Source of the DNA: Moringa oleifera
Lineage: Eukaryota; Streptophyta; Magnoliopsida; Brassicales; Moringaceae
Assembly: GCA_021397835.1 (NCBI GenBank)
Contig: JAJFZO010000345.1
Coordinates: 434,001 to 498,000 of the forward strand
Reading direction: 5' to 3'
Length of the DNA: 64,000 nucleotides
A model generated the notes under the pieces. That model did not search any database. It saw nothing but the letters and a program-made list of their open reading frames with translations, and was not told the DNA's origin. A program made the position numbers and the translations under genes. Positions 14,101 to 25,300 of the stretch are shown here, piece after piece (within the stretch, counting starts at the first letter, position 1; each line of letters opens with the position of its first letter).

Positions 14101-17100
14101 TTTTTTTTCTTTGGGATGAGAAGAAAGATACATGTTGAAATCCAAAACGTAAACTCATGTCTGTTTAGATGGTCTGACAAGTTTGTAAGTACCTTGAGGT
14201 CTCTATGGTAGACGCCCCGGCTATGGCAATAATCAACAGCATTAATAAGCTGCTGGAAATATCTTCGTGCCTCATCTTCTCTCATTCGTCCATGATTTAC
14301 CTTCACAATTGAAGACATTCTTATGTAAAGGAATGACATACGGTGTAAGACTTTGTGAAAGAAAAAGATGTTGGACAGATTTTAGCTACATACGCTAATT
14401 AACACAGGAAAGGATAACACCAGATAACAAGACATTGGAGAGTGTGCAATAAACTGCATCCATTTCTAGGCTGTTTTGGTGTGTTATGAATGCCATCCAA
14501 ACTTAGTTAGAGACCACAAGAGGTTTGAGTCTTGAGATAAGAGTGAAAATACACACCCTGGAGAAGTCGGTAGTCTAAAGAAGGTGGATTAATCTTAAAG
14601 AATGTTGTATTTTCAAGAAATATATGTAGATAATACAAATACATATACGGCTTTCTCATTTACTTCACTCATGAGCTACATGATCCATGCTAGTCAAATT
14701 GCAATGCCAATTATGAAAAAATAAGAGATCCATACAGAGGATTGAAATAGTTCACAAATATATAAAGCTTTATGGGATCGGGAATCACTAACTCACAATT
14801 TTGTCAAAGAGCTCTCCTCCAGTAACAAACTCCAAAACAATAAATATCTTTGTCTTGCTTCCCATAACCTGAAAAGAGAATAAAATATTTAATGCAACAA
14901 AATCCAAAATGTAACCCAGGCCTTTAGTGCAAATTCAGTACTCATGCCTGAAAAAATCATTACTTTACATAAAACATGATCAAAACAACCTCAATCAACT
15001 GACATTTGCATGCCTCTTTCGAAGTAACATCCAAGCACAAACATAAGGCGTGATGCAAAGCCAAAAGAAAGGACAGCCTCACTATACTTGTATAGCAGAC
15101 CAAGTGGTTATTTAGCAAGTAATTTGCTAGCTCATTAGTTAATTTCTTTTGCAAAACTGCAGTTGTACAGATAGTCTTTCAGTCATGACCAACAAATGTA
15201 TGCACCACAGAAATAAAATTTCTATAGTTAATGCAGTAAAAAGTAAGAGCTCAAATATAAACGTTAGGATTTCATAGATGCTATGTCTCCACTTTTCGCA
15301 TTATTTGAAAAATTAATCAAGAGCATTCGAGGTACTGGAGCAGCGCACAGAACCCAACGAGTACTAGTAACAGGTCCAAATGCAAACAGATCAAATGCCA
15401 AATTGGTTCTATAATGTCTATAAGGAAATTAAATGGTAAAATTGAAAATGTAAACATTTATTCAAACCATGCTACCTCAAACCATTTCTGTTAGAACATA
15501 AAAATAAAACCATCAACACCAAATTTCTCAAACATTAACCTTCATCAATTATAAATAACAAAATCACCTGCTTATAAATTTTAGAAAATAAAATAAAATA
15601 AACCTATGAAGTGAAGCACAGCTCTGGAATAAAATAAAACAAATGAAATTGCATCAGCTAGTGAAAAGAAAACCTCAAACAGGACTTTTTCTTGGAAATA
15701 CATACATGAGAGCAGAAGTTAATGCATCTCAACACTGAACTGAAGCTAAATACTCTACCACTGATACTGCTGCTGAAGTATAATCAATTGCCAAAAGGCT
15801 CAAGAGAGGTTTACAATGATGCATTAGAAGAAACAAAAACACAGATATAGCTTACAAGGTTATACAACTGAATGATCAGAAACTTAAGGTCCTAACTAAT
15901 AAGAGTCATAAAGATAAATGTGTGATCTACGTAACTAAAATAGCTCTGAATACCAGCGGTTGATTATTGTCACAGCAACAGCCAAATGCAATGTTATTGA
16001 TAGCAACCAAAAAAAGAACAAAAGATTGCACTAAAGATATAATCAATCTATCAATTAGAGAATTAAGAAGTTTCAATGAGATCATCCTGGACATGCTAAA
16101 GTCAACATCATGTGAAACTTTTAACAACTCTTTCCACACAAATCTGTATAGATGTCCTTGATGGAATCCCATAGCATAATTCTGCTTTGACTGACACAGA
16201 ATTTCTTCCCCATTTTTCCATGAGCCCTCACAATATGTTACATGGACTCAAGTATGAGAATCAGACATGGATCTGTATCTGTATTCCTCACTCATTTAAA
16301 TTTAAATTTTCACACTGAAGAACTCAGCTGAAAAGCATCAAAATGTTAGATATAGGTTTTACTAAACAAGTACATTTTACAACACTACTCTCTGTAGGTT
16401 AGTTAGGGGGCAAGAATTTGTTCCCATCTCTTTCTAACTTTGTCATAGACGTCCAAAGAACAGATTGTATGACATATAAGGGCCTAACAAAGATAAAAGT
16501 TAGAGCTGCTAGTCATTTTGGGGCAGCTGTTTTCCACTCCGAAAAAGATACATAATCGCACATGTGAATTCAGAAGAAAAGAGAAGAAACCATGTGAGGA
16601 GTGCATAGGTTCATAAAGCTCAAGCCAATAGAAGGAAAAAAAAAAAAGGGGGGGGGGGGGGGGGGGGGAGGGGAATCTACATTTCATCAAAACTTTCCTC
16701 AAAGCTTCAGGTAGAACCAGAAAGAAAAAAGGAAAAAAAAAAAAAAAAAAGTAAATCAGGTTAACAAATCCAACTAGAAACATGTGTAATAGAAATGAGA
16801 ATCCTCAACTAGGATGCCAAGTCCAAGTAATAGAGGTAATAGAAACCAATACCCCGCCAACGTCAACTTCTTACAGAACCTATTCAACTCCTTTTTCTAC
16901 ATATACAATGGAAATGTTAAAGTAGAATAACATTTTGACAGACATCAACTTCCTTCCAAGACCTTGCCTTGAGTCATTACCAAATGGTCAAAGCTGATAT
17001 AAAATCCACCTAGAAAGAAACTTGCAAGGAACCAAATAAATGTACCTCTCCAAGGTTTAAGAAGGAACGCAAGCTTGGAAAGAGGCTGCTAGAGTAGCTA

Positions 17101-17878
17101 TCTAAGGAAGAGAAAGAGAGGGAGAGCAAAAAGCTTGAAAATGTTTAGATTTAAAATTCAGGAATAATATCTGCTCGTAAAGGGTGGTACAAAGAATATG
17201 GGAAATTACCAAGGAGGAAAAGCTAAATTAATAAGCAAGGATATTAACACACACATGCATGTGCAAAGGGGGCAAGTCAGAGAGAGAGAGAGAGAGAGAG
17301 AGACCTCATATAATTGAACAACGTTTGGATGCTTTATCAACTTCATTGTTGCTATCTCCCTCCTGATCTGCAAAGTTAAGTAGACAAGAAACTATAAAGT
17401 TGATATCATCATGAAGATAGGTTCCACGAAGTTTAGCTAAAATGACTTTCCTTTGATCATAGAATCAGGCAAATAACTATATGCATAAATTATACATCTC
17501 GAGACTGAACGCAAGTATAAATCTAGGTCTAATGCATCCTGACCGAAACTGTATCTAGAAGGTTTTCAAAGATAGCACGAATAGTCAGCATCAGAAAAGA
17601 ATAAGAAAAAAAAAGGAACAACAACATCTAAGTATTCCTAGTTTCAAATTCATGAAGAAATGATAAGACAGAAAAAGGTTAACCAAAAGGACCAACCAGG
17701 AAGATACCTGTTCAGCCATCTTGTGCTTTAGAACTTTCTCTTTATCAAGGATCTTCAGAGCAACAGGTTCCCCTGTTTCAGAATTCCTAGCGAACTTCAC
17801 TTTGGCAAATGTTCCTTCACCAATTGTTCTTCCTACTTCATATTTACCTACTCGACGCTTAACTTTAGATTGACTCAT
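5185..17878 (-). CDS. CIPK3: CBL-interacting protein kinase 3 (CIPK3), complete
   Basis: This is a Ser/Thr kinase of the SnRK3 family that is activated by calcium-loaded CBL proteins. Family knowledge links CIPK3 to abiotic stress, ABA and ion signalling. Coding exons in transcript order are 17708-17878, 17305-17367, 14797-14868, 14193-14300, 13947-14027, 12700-12753, 12484-12609, 12314-12403, 6618-6740, 6414-6524, 5733-5846, 5558-5614, 5396-5470 and 5185-5265. All introns are GT-AG, all exons are phase 0, and they join to 441 aa, the usual family length. Residues seen are the ATP loop GEGTFAKV (20-27), Lys42, the catalytic loop HRDLKPEN (134-141), DFG (154-156), APE (181-183), the CBL-binding NAF motif (312-314) and the phosphatase-interaction region (~337-365). 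The start at 17878 is chosen because '[15 protein letters not shown]' matches the family; an in-frame ATG at 17989 lies upstream of a good acceptor and is probably intronic. The N-terminus resembles CIPK3 more than CIPK8 or CIPK24. No coding damage was seen. Confidence 0.97.
5315..5336. repeat. (CA)n microsatellite in CIPK3 intron 13
   Basis: Eleven AC repeats lie between the last two coding exons, about 60 bases from the exon 13 boundary. Confidence 0.95.
7770..8253. repeat. Direct duplications within CIPK3 intron 8
   Basis: A segment starting 'CCCAAACTGTCCTAGTTTCC' at about 7772 and running ~80 bases recurs at about 8143 with few changes. A second segment, 'ATCAGCATCAAAAGATTTTA' plus ~15 bases, occurs at 8108-8142 and again at 8219-8253, flanking the second copy of the first repeat. 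The arrangement looks like a local duplication, not a named transposon. Confidence 0.8.
9276..10910 (-). pseudogene. Ty3-gypsy retrotransposon pol remnant in CIPK3 intron 8
   Basis: On the minus strand, an aspartic-protease-like region at ~10910-10610 shows '[16 protein letters not shown]' (the usual DSG is changed to DND) and '[11 protein letters not shown]'. A reverse-transcriptase region at ~10310-9780 shows the catalytic 'YFDDILIY' near 9944-9970 and '[12 protein letters not shown]' after it. The C-terminal part of an integrase follows at ~9770-9280, with 'NLHYKIKAE', '[12 protein letters not shown]' and 'FPSGTY'. Stops and frameshifts are frequent. The frame jumps from the end of RT almost straight into late integrase, so RNase H and the integrase catalytic core are missing. 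I could not find matching LTRs. It lies in the same direction as CIPK3 and is presumably spliced out. Confidence 0.85.
10920..11280. other. GC-richer segment beside the gypsy remnant, unidentified
   Basis: This stretch is clearly less AT-rich than its surroundings and lies immediately 5' of the protease region in retroelement orientation. It could be gag or leader sequence, or a separate insertion. I recognise no motif in any frame. Confidence 0.35.
12858..12873. repeat. (GA)n microsatellite in CIPK3 intron 5
   Basis: A run of GA repeats is followed within ~30 bases by a second short GAGAGA stretch. Confidence 0.9.
16636..16673. repeat. Homopolymer tract A12-G21-A-G4
   Basis: Twelve A residues run directly into 21 G residues, then A and four more G. 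So long a G run is rare in plant DNA. On the transcribed (minus) strand it is a C run followed by T, inside CIPK3 intron 2. Confidence 0.95.
17279..17303. repeat. (GA)n repeat abutting the CIPK3 exon 2 donor
   Basis: Twelve GA repeats lie immediately beyond the 3' edge of coding exon 2 (17305). In transcript direction the intron starts GT and then continues as CT repeats. Confidence 0.95.
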
Positions 17879-17924
17879 GCTTAATTTATAGGTGCTTGCA
17901 GTTCTATAAGTTTTCAAACTTTTC
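17879..17924 (-). other. CIPK3 5' UTR portion of the first coding exon
   Basis: Upstream of the start codon a pyrimidine-rich acceptor ending TTTCAG leaves 46 bases of leader before ATG. This puts the upstream in-frame ATG (17989) in an intron. The assignment rests on the splice signal alone. Confidence 0.5.
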
Positions 17925-19528
17925 CTGAAATGCATATCAAGAAATAAGCTAATTGTTAGCATGGAATTTAACAAAAGTACACGTTTCATTTAAGGCAATA
18001 AATTAAGTCAACAACAAAAGCATATGCGGAATGGTATAGGAGGTGGAACTGATTTTCAAAAGCTATATTGATTAAAGATTCGTGAAGTATCAAATATCTC
18101 TAATATTGCCAAATCTGTGCAAGACACAACAATCTATGCCTTCACACTGTTATCAATTTCATACTTATTGAGGAATGAACCACCAAATAATGAAAGTGTG
18201 ACACTCTTCAACAATGGATAGAATTTAATTTTGATTTCACCTTCTCATTACATTCCAAACAGAATATATCCACAAAAAATGACATTACTTAAGTATCAAA
18301 AGAAATCATCAATGGTCTGCGATGATAAAGGGATTTGCTGAAGGAAATGTGTGATCCATTTCACTTTCTAATGAAAATCTAAATAAGAATCCCTCCACAA
18401 AAAATGACATGATCATAAATAAAAATAGACCCTTAAGAGGGAAACCAGGCATAACGAATTATCAATGACAAGAAAGGGGGTAGTTTGATGAGAACAAATA
18501 CAACAACGTCAACAACAATAGTTAAACTATTTCATAGAATCCGTGTCAATATTTCAGGTGACATTTATAGCCATACTCACGAAAGAACTTTCTCATAAGA
18601 CAAAAAAAATTATTATGTTTTACAAAATGACGTGACAGTTCATTGGGGTATGAAATGCTCGAGTAAAACAACATTGTAACAAATATAAAAAGAATACTAG
18701 CCAAAATATAGCAGAGCAAAGAGACAGGATAAGACTGCAAATGTAGTTAAATGCAAAAACGTTAAAACGCCATTTAAAGAAGATCTAGCACCAAAGCAAA
18801 ATTAAATGTAGTAGAGATGCAAAAATAAATGTACAAAATAGTTTAGATTTTCAAACCAATGTAAAGATTTAAAATAAGAATGCCCATCTCTAGCTTTTTC
18901 ACTTGATTTGGAGAAGTTCCATCAAATGTTTTACCCACATATTCAGTAAAATGGAAAACACATTAAATTTGATGCCAGATTTAGCATAAGCAACACAAGG
19001 GAAAAGAGAAGATCTTATTAGATATCGAATTCAGATGAAAGAGTGGCGAGTTAACAGAAACAATAATTCAGCTAACATCCATCTAATAATTAGTGATGAT
19101 CACAAATAAGAGTAATCTTACATAGCAAAGATTAAGAGTACACTTGCAACTAAGGGAGACTGTAACTAAAGGATCTATAAACTTCACTTGATGAAAGTCA
19201 AGAGAACTTCCTCTTTGGCCATATCACCAACAAAAGAAGCAGATTATCAAGTAAAATAGTGGAATTCACAACATGTGAACCTGTTTCCTAAGATGAAACA
19301 AAAAAACAAGAAAAAAAAAAAAAGCTCCATCGATAATTCAGTTACGCAAGAACAGAGTGATAGTTAGCATTAGGCAGAACCACCACATCATATCAAGTAG
19401 CCATTTACAGAATAGAAATATGGAAATCAGAAAAAAAAACTTCAAGATGTTTTTAATGCATGAGTTTACAATGAAAACACACATACACACACAAACACAA
19501 TAGAAGAGAGAAAAGTGAGGGCATTAAC

Positions 19529-19583
19529 CTCAAAATCTCGAAGTGTTCAGCTATCAATTCCCAACAACCGACCAAACTGAGAC
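19529..19583 (-). other. Possible CIPK3 5' UTR exon
   Basis: A 55-base segment is bounded by a good acceptor (CTACACAG) and a GTTAAT donor in the minus orientation. It would be a non-coding leader exon between the promoter region and the coding exon. No coding constraint is available to support it. Confidence 0.3.
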
Positions 19584-20140
19584 CTGTGTAGAACCAAAAA
19601 TAGCTCTTTCCTTAGCAACCCTGAGAAGCGAATGTTACTTTATTATCAGTAAATGAAAAGAAAAAAGAAAAAGTAAGATCAAACTCAATATAATTTCAGG
19701 AAGAAGCACTAAAATCAAACCCTCTGCAGAAGCAACTTACCACATAGCTACTATAAATCAGAGGGGGAAAAGTTAAACAAAGATAAAAGATTTAATAGCT
19801 GCTACAGCTCAAAACAAAGGAACAAGTTAATTATCTCGCATTTGCAAAACCCCAGGTAAAATTTACCAAGAATTAATAGACTATTCCCAATTATATAATA
19901 ATAAATTTAGTGGTCATCAAGCATAATGGATAAAGTTGCGAAAACGGGAGAAAATGGGTATAATAGGAAAAGACTGAACTCAATTTCAAAGTCGGGGAGC
20001 GTGTAAAGCAGCGCACACCATTAGGCAAGAGTCAATAGACAGTCAAAGTAAGGTATTCAAACCAAATTCAACAAGAAGCACCACGCACTCTACAATATAT
20101 TTAACTAGACAGGAAAAGATAACTGAAAACTAAGGATGAT

Positions 20141-20142
<2 letters not shown>

Positions 20143-20174
<32 letters not shown>
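20143..20174. repeat. (GA)16 microsatellite near the CIPK3 5' end
   Basis: Sixteen uninterrupted AG units read as CT repeats in transcript direction. CT tracts are common in plant leaders and first introns. A possible GTATAT donor lies just upstream in transcript direction (about 20182), so the repeat may begin the first intron. Confidence 0.95.
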
Positions 20175-20177
<3 letters not shown>

Positions 20178-20182
20178 ATACT

Positions 20183-20640
20183 TGAAAAAGCTGTAAGGTG
20201 ACAGAAGAGATCAAAAGAAAGGGTGGCGAATTAAGGAAGCGGCTTTTGGGTGAAATGAAAAGGCGAGTGAGATATTGTTGTTGTTGGTGTTCGTCGTTGA
20301 TAAAAGATGATGATTATCTTTCCTCGGGGCTGCTAGCAGACAAATGCCCGGCCTAATACGGTACAAATTACAGTTACCACTAAAGTTTTTTATGTAATCC
20401 TTTTCACGTGAAGCATGTATGGGGTTGCAGTCTGTTGAATAAAAAGGAAATGAATCTGGGCGGAATATCCTGCCGCCACGTAGCTCTTGCTCACCATTTT
20501 CTTTGGACAGGTCACTGACCCCATCCTCAGGCCGAGTCACGACAACAAAGCTCTCACTCCTACGTACTGCTGGTTCGAAGATATCCAATCAGCTTTGAGA
20601 AAGCTTAATTTAATTTGGAATATATTTATTAAGAAATGAT
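20183..20640 (-). promoter_or_regulatory. Probable CIPK3 transcription start region
   Basis: Between about 20220 and 20585 the base composition turns sharply GC-richer than the DNA on either side. This is the expected place for the first non-coding exon and core promoter. Beyond 20590 the sequence becomes AT-rich, with a TATA-like 'AATAAATATATTCC' (minus strand) at about 20618-20631. A 125-codon open frame covers the GC-rich block but starts at TTG, not ATG, and matches nothing I know. Confidence 0.45.
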
Positions 20641-22080
20641 TTTAGTAAAGTTATCATTATTTTTCAAATTTACAATACTTATGGTATAAAATTAAAAATA
20701 AGATCATAATGATATGTAAAATTTTAAGCTCTCTAATCAATATATAAGACATCGGCTTAGCTTTCTATGTTTGGGAAAAATTTACAAAAGCCGAGATAAT
20801 TTTAAAATAAAAATTATTTATAAATAATACTGATTAAAATAAAATTAGGCATTACCCATTTAATAATTTTATGATTTATACATTTCGTGTTGTGATTTAG
20901 ACTCTTAATTTTTCGACTGCTCTTTTCTCAAGTAATCATGTTTAGAACATCAGAAAGAAATAATAATAAATTACTTTGGAAACACTTTCATTATCAAGAC
21001 TAATTTAATATCATCTGCACGTACAACAGGCACTTATGCTTTGCTAAAAATAATTGTTGCAACTTTTGTTTTATATGTATTTTTTAAAAAATTAATTAGT
21101 TAAATTTTGAGCTAATTTAAATATAAAAATTATTTAAAATCTTAAATTTTATTAATTAACCTTAACCTTTAGTTAATAAATTTTGTGCAAATTGAATCGT
21201 AATTATTAAAATATGTAAAAAAATATTTAAATAAATTTTATATTTTATTTTAATTTTATCTTTTAAATTTAAATAATTTAGTTATAAACAAATTATTTTA
21301 TATAATTTTTTAAAATTTTTTAACATAATTTTTTAAATAATTTTTTTAAAATTTAAAAAATTTTAAATTTTTAAAAATAATATTATTTAAAATTTTAGTT
21401 TTATATTCTTTCTAATTAAATATTAACTTTCAAATATTCAAATAAACTCTAATTTATTTTATTTAAATTAAATTTTAATTCAAAACGATTATAAAAAATT
21501 AATGATATTTTCATTATTAAAATATTACAAAAACCAACACAATCTATTTTACATTTTATTTCGATTTTATCTCTCAAATTTAAAATTTTTTAATTAATTA
21601 ATTATTTTTTTTAATTTTAAAATTTTTAATAATGTATTTTTTAACAACATTTTTAATTTTTAAAAAATTTAAAACTTTTTAATAATAATATTTTTAATAT
21701 TTTTATAAAATATCTTTAATATTTAAATTTTTTAATAATATTTAATTTAAATAAAATTTATTTAAATAAATTTTTAAAGTAAAAATTTAATCAAAAAAGA
21801 TAAAACTCAAAATTTTAAAAGATATTTACTCATTTTTTTATTATTACATAAATATTTCTCCACACTTACAAAAAAAATTCAACCCAAAATCATTAGTAGG
21901 AGATTTTTATTTTTTAAAATTTTTAATTATATACAATTTTATTCAAATTAATAATTTAAAATTTATTTTAAAATATTTAAAAAATTAAAATTTTAAAAAA
22001 AATAAAACCAAAAAATTTTAAATGATTTTTATATTTATAAGACATATTCCAACCCTAAATTACATATTTCTCTTATGCAG
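20640..22080. repeat. Very AT-rich intergenic spacer with internal duplication
   Basis: The spacer between CIPK3 and CSN2 is almost wholly A+T. A block containing 'ATTTTATCTCTCAAATTT' (about 21565) has a diverged copy roughly 320 bases earlier ('ATTTTATCTTTTAAATTT', about 21255). Another related copy lies far away at 43090-43420 ('ATTTTATCTTTCAAATTT'). This suggests a dispersed repeat family. No coding sequence was seen. Confidence 0.6.
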
Positions 22081-22322
22081 GCACCCATTGAATGGATAAG
22101 ACTGACTAGCAATTTCCAGAGCCCAACGGAAAATAAACTTTCTGTATACAATCTATTTTGGTTGCAAATACATAAAACAAGAATGTGAAACCAACCACAA
22201 ACTCATCCAAATACAAACTTGTATTCACAACTCCTCCAAAAATTCTGTTTAAAACACAGATTAACAGAAACTTTATCCCATCACAGAAATGCGTTGGCAG
22301 CACCCAGCACACAGGCTCAGCC

Positions 22323-25300
22323 TCAGCACACTCGATTTCCCACCGTTTGATAAAGGGACCTAAGCTGTGTGTTCCATTTATCTATAGCAGTATACTTCTT
22401 CATTCCCTTGGACCTGCAACATCAACAACATTATATCACATTCAAGTCCACTGCAGCCCAACGTCTTTTGGATAAACATAAGCATGCAGGAGAAAGTCTG
22501 ACCTATCACCACGCTCTAATAGACGGTTCACTTGGTCGATATGTCCATCAATACGATTATCCAAGATCAGCGACACCAATAACTGCTCCACATCCTTTTC
22601 TGGAACATTCAGTTCCTGAATACACTCGAGTCAACCGAAGAAAACAACTTCAAAACCAGTTTACCATCAAACAAGAAAACAAATTCAAAAATCTCCCCAA
22701 CCCAAAACATAATCAAGAACCAACCCAAAAAAAAAAAAAAGAGAATTCACATTGGTGATATTTTTACTTATACGGCCTCACCTTTGAAATGAAAGGAATC
22801 CTGATTCTTGTATAAGGTTTTATCAGCTTTAGCAACACTTGAGTTCTGACATTCTTCAACAGATCTTCAATATAATTACGAATAAATGGATCATCCATTA
22901 TTGTCCTCCTGTTACTCTGAATTAATACCCAGCAGTGACTTATTCGGCAGAAATATATATTTCTTTTCAAAAAGAAAGCACCAACCAGAAAATTGCAATC
23001 CTATAAAGAGAGAACATTAGGCAGAAGGGTGACTATATACCTTAAGGATCTTTTCAAACTCTAAAATCTCGTTTCGCTGATACGCTGCTATCAGATTTGT
23101 CATTGCCAAAATCTCAGGGTCATTTTTATATCTATGCACAGCAATCAGAAGATAGAGTTGAAGTTCAAAAAGGGAAGAAAAGACATAAGCTAAACTTGAC
23201 AGAGCAGAATCTGTGAAGGAGACTTACGGCTTTGCCTCTTGACCGTCAAATGGATTAACTTCAGATTCCATCAACATATTAGCCAGAACCAAGTATCTAC
23301 CAAGCAAGCCACAATTACATCAGCAAATAGTTTTAACCTCTCTTGTTTTTCTCTCAGAATAGGTATAAAGATAATTGGGTGATAGATTTTCTAAAGATTA
23401 AAAAGAAAGAATTGGTATGAAGGCTTAAAGGAATAAGAGGAGAAAGAATTGTCAATGCAAAACCCAGTACTACAATATTTTACAAGATTCTCTTGCAAAA
23501 GAACAGGTAAACATCATAAGTTCATCAAGCTATGACTAGATGAAAATGTCAAGGGAAACCTTATGTGATCCAAGACCTACAATGATGAAGAAACTACAGC
23601 TCTATCTAATCCTACAGTCAAGTACCCTCATGAAGACACAGAGAGAGAGAGAGAGAGAGAGACAATCGCATACAAAATCTCCACATACAAAACTTGACTT
23701 TCGATTTTGACTTCATATTTACTACCAGCCTTTCTTTATAATATTCTCAAATTCATTTCAACACTTAATACATGTATGTCTCTCAATATTACTTTTTCTC
23801 CTTTTGGTGGCTAGGATCAATAATGTTGACCTAAAAAACAAGCCCAATACCACCCCTATCTTGGTAACATTTATTAGATAGACAAAGGGCTGATGACTTC
23901 AAAGAATAATAGAATGCAAGTTAACTTGTGGAAAACCATGAAAATGGTGCAACATCAAAGCATTTCTACAACTTACAAAAGCAGTGTGTGTCTTGGGACT
24001 TTTTCAGAGAAAGAGAGAGACAGAGAGCTGATAGCATAATAAAACATAAAGCAGCAAAATTTCACATGCCCTAACATGTCCTGTCCCACCACACAAGGTT
24101 TTACATTCCCATGCTGCAATTATTAAAACCATATGTTCCTCAATATTAGTTGTCTTCCAATTTCTCTTCCACTGTAGTCAAAACGTGTTCTCAAGTACAA
24201 GATCCATTTCACATCTATTTCATTCCATCCTTATGCCTAATTATATTGTTGCATATGGCGACATTATGTTATGCTAATTACCATTTTTATAAACATATGG
24301 TCTTTTGTTTTATTCTAATGTTAAAATTCATAACTAATATAAGTACCATTGAGGGTGGAAGGGAGGGAAAGGAACAGGAATCGGGGTCAGTATAAATTGC
24401 GACTAAACTGAGAAGATGATGCTACACATGTTGCACATGATGCTTCCAAGAGATCCAATAAAGATTCAGATTCAAACTGTACATGGAAGATATCACAACA
24501 AATAAAGAAAGGGGTAGAAGCATTTGTAACTGCTATCTTATAGGTAGAGAACAAGGGCTGGCATTTGATTGGACTGTAATGATTTCTGCATATTTATAAG
24601 GAAGTGCCTTGCACGTTGTATATGAATGGCAAGAAAGTAAAAGTGGACGATTACGTACAAATTAGGAAATAACCAAAATGGTTTAAGCCAACTCATCCAA
24701 AAAGACCAATGACAAGCTTTTAGATAATTTTTACAAAATAAAAAACAAGAAAAAAAAGAAGAAAGATGAAAAAAGCTAGAGAACGTACTTCAAACATTGT
24801 ATTCGCCTCTGATTTCCAGCTTCATCATAGTTCTTAAAGGCTTCAAAGAAATCTGTGGCTGCCTCTGCCCATTGGCGCTCTGCCATATGCATCTTCCCAC
24901 CACATTCACGAATTATACCCATGATCCTTGGATGTGGTATAGCTGACTTGATAGCAAGTGCTTTCTGGTATAGTTGCTGCAAAAATCCAATGTCAGATGC
25001 AACTCAATCACGAGCAAGCTGAAATCAGAGAATTAGAGTGCTAAGCCTAGAAAGGCTTGGAGCCTTCATCCATCACTAGTTGATATGAGTTTCCACAAGG
25101 ATCCATCTGACATTCTGCTCCCAGAATTCATCAGTGGGAGCTTCTGCCAATTTGGCACCAGTCAGTTGATGTAAGTTTCCACTAGAAAAGCAAAAATGCA
25201 GCTCAAATCCTTATGATATTCCAGCTGAGATTTGTTTCTTGCTTCATTTTCCTTTAGGTCATGTCTAAGAACTCATTGAGGTAACAGTTTTCAGAAAGGG

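Larger units (their letters stand above)
14869..17304 (-). other. CIPK3 intron 2
   Basis: This 2.4-kb intron contains no recognisable gene or transposon coding sequence. It holds a poly-A/poly-G tract at 16636-16673 and an A run at 16734-16750. It begins with a non-consensus donor: GT followed by a CT dinucleotide repeat. Confidence 0.85.

Noticed and set aside
17879..17989. In-frame upstream ATG that would add 37 residues to CIPK3
   Set aside because: A good acceptor (TTTCAG) lies between this ATG and the family-conserved start, and the extra residues resemble nothing in the family.
20211..20588. 125-codon minus-strand open frame at the CIPK3 5' end
   Set aside because: It begins with TTG, has no ATG, ends in simple His/Asn-rich sequence and overlaps the likely first non-coding exon. 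No family is recognised.
22185..22758. Plus-strand open frames opposite CSN2 exons 10-12
   Set aside because: They are shadows of conserved minus-strand CSN2 coding sequence; codon evidence supports the minus strand only.
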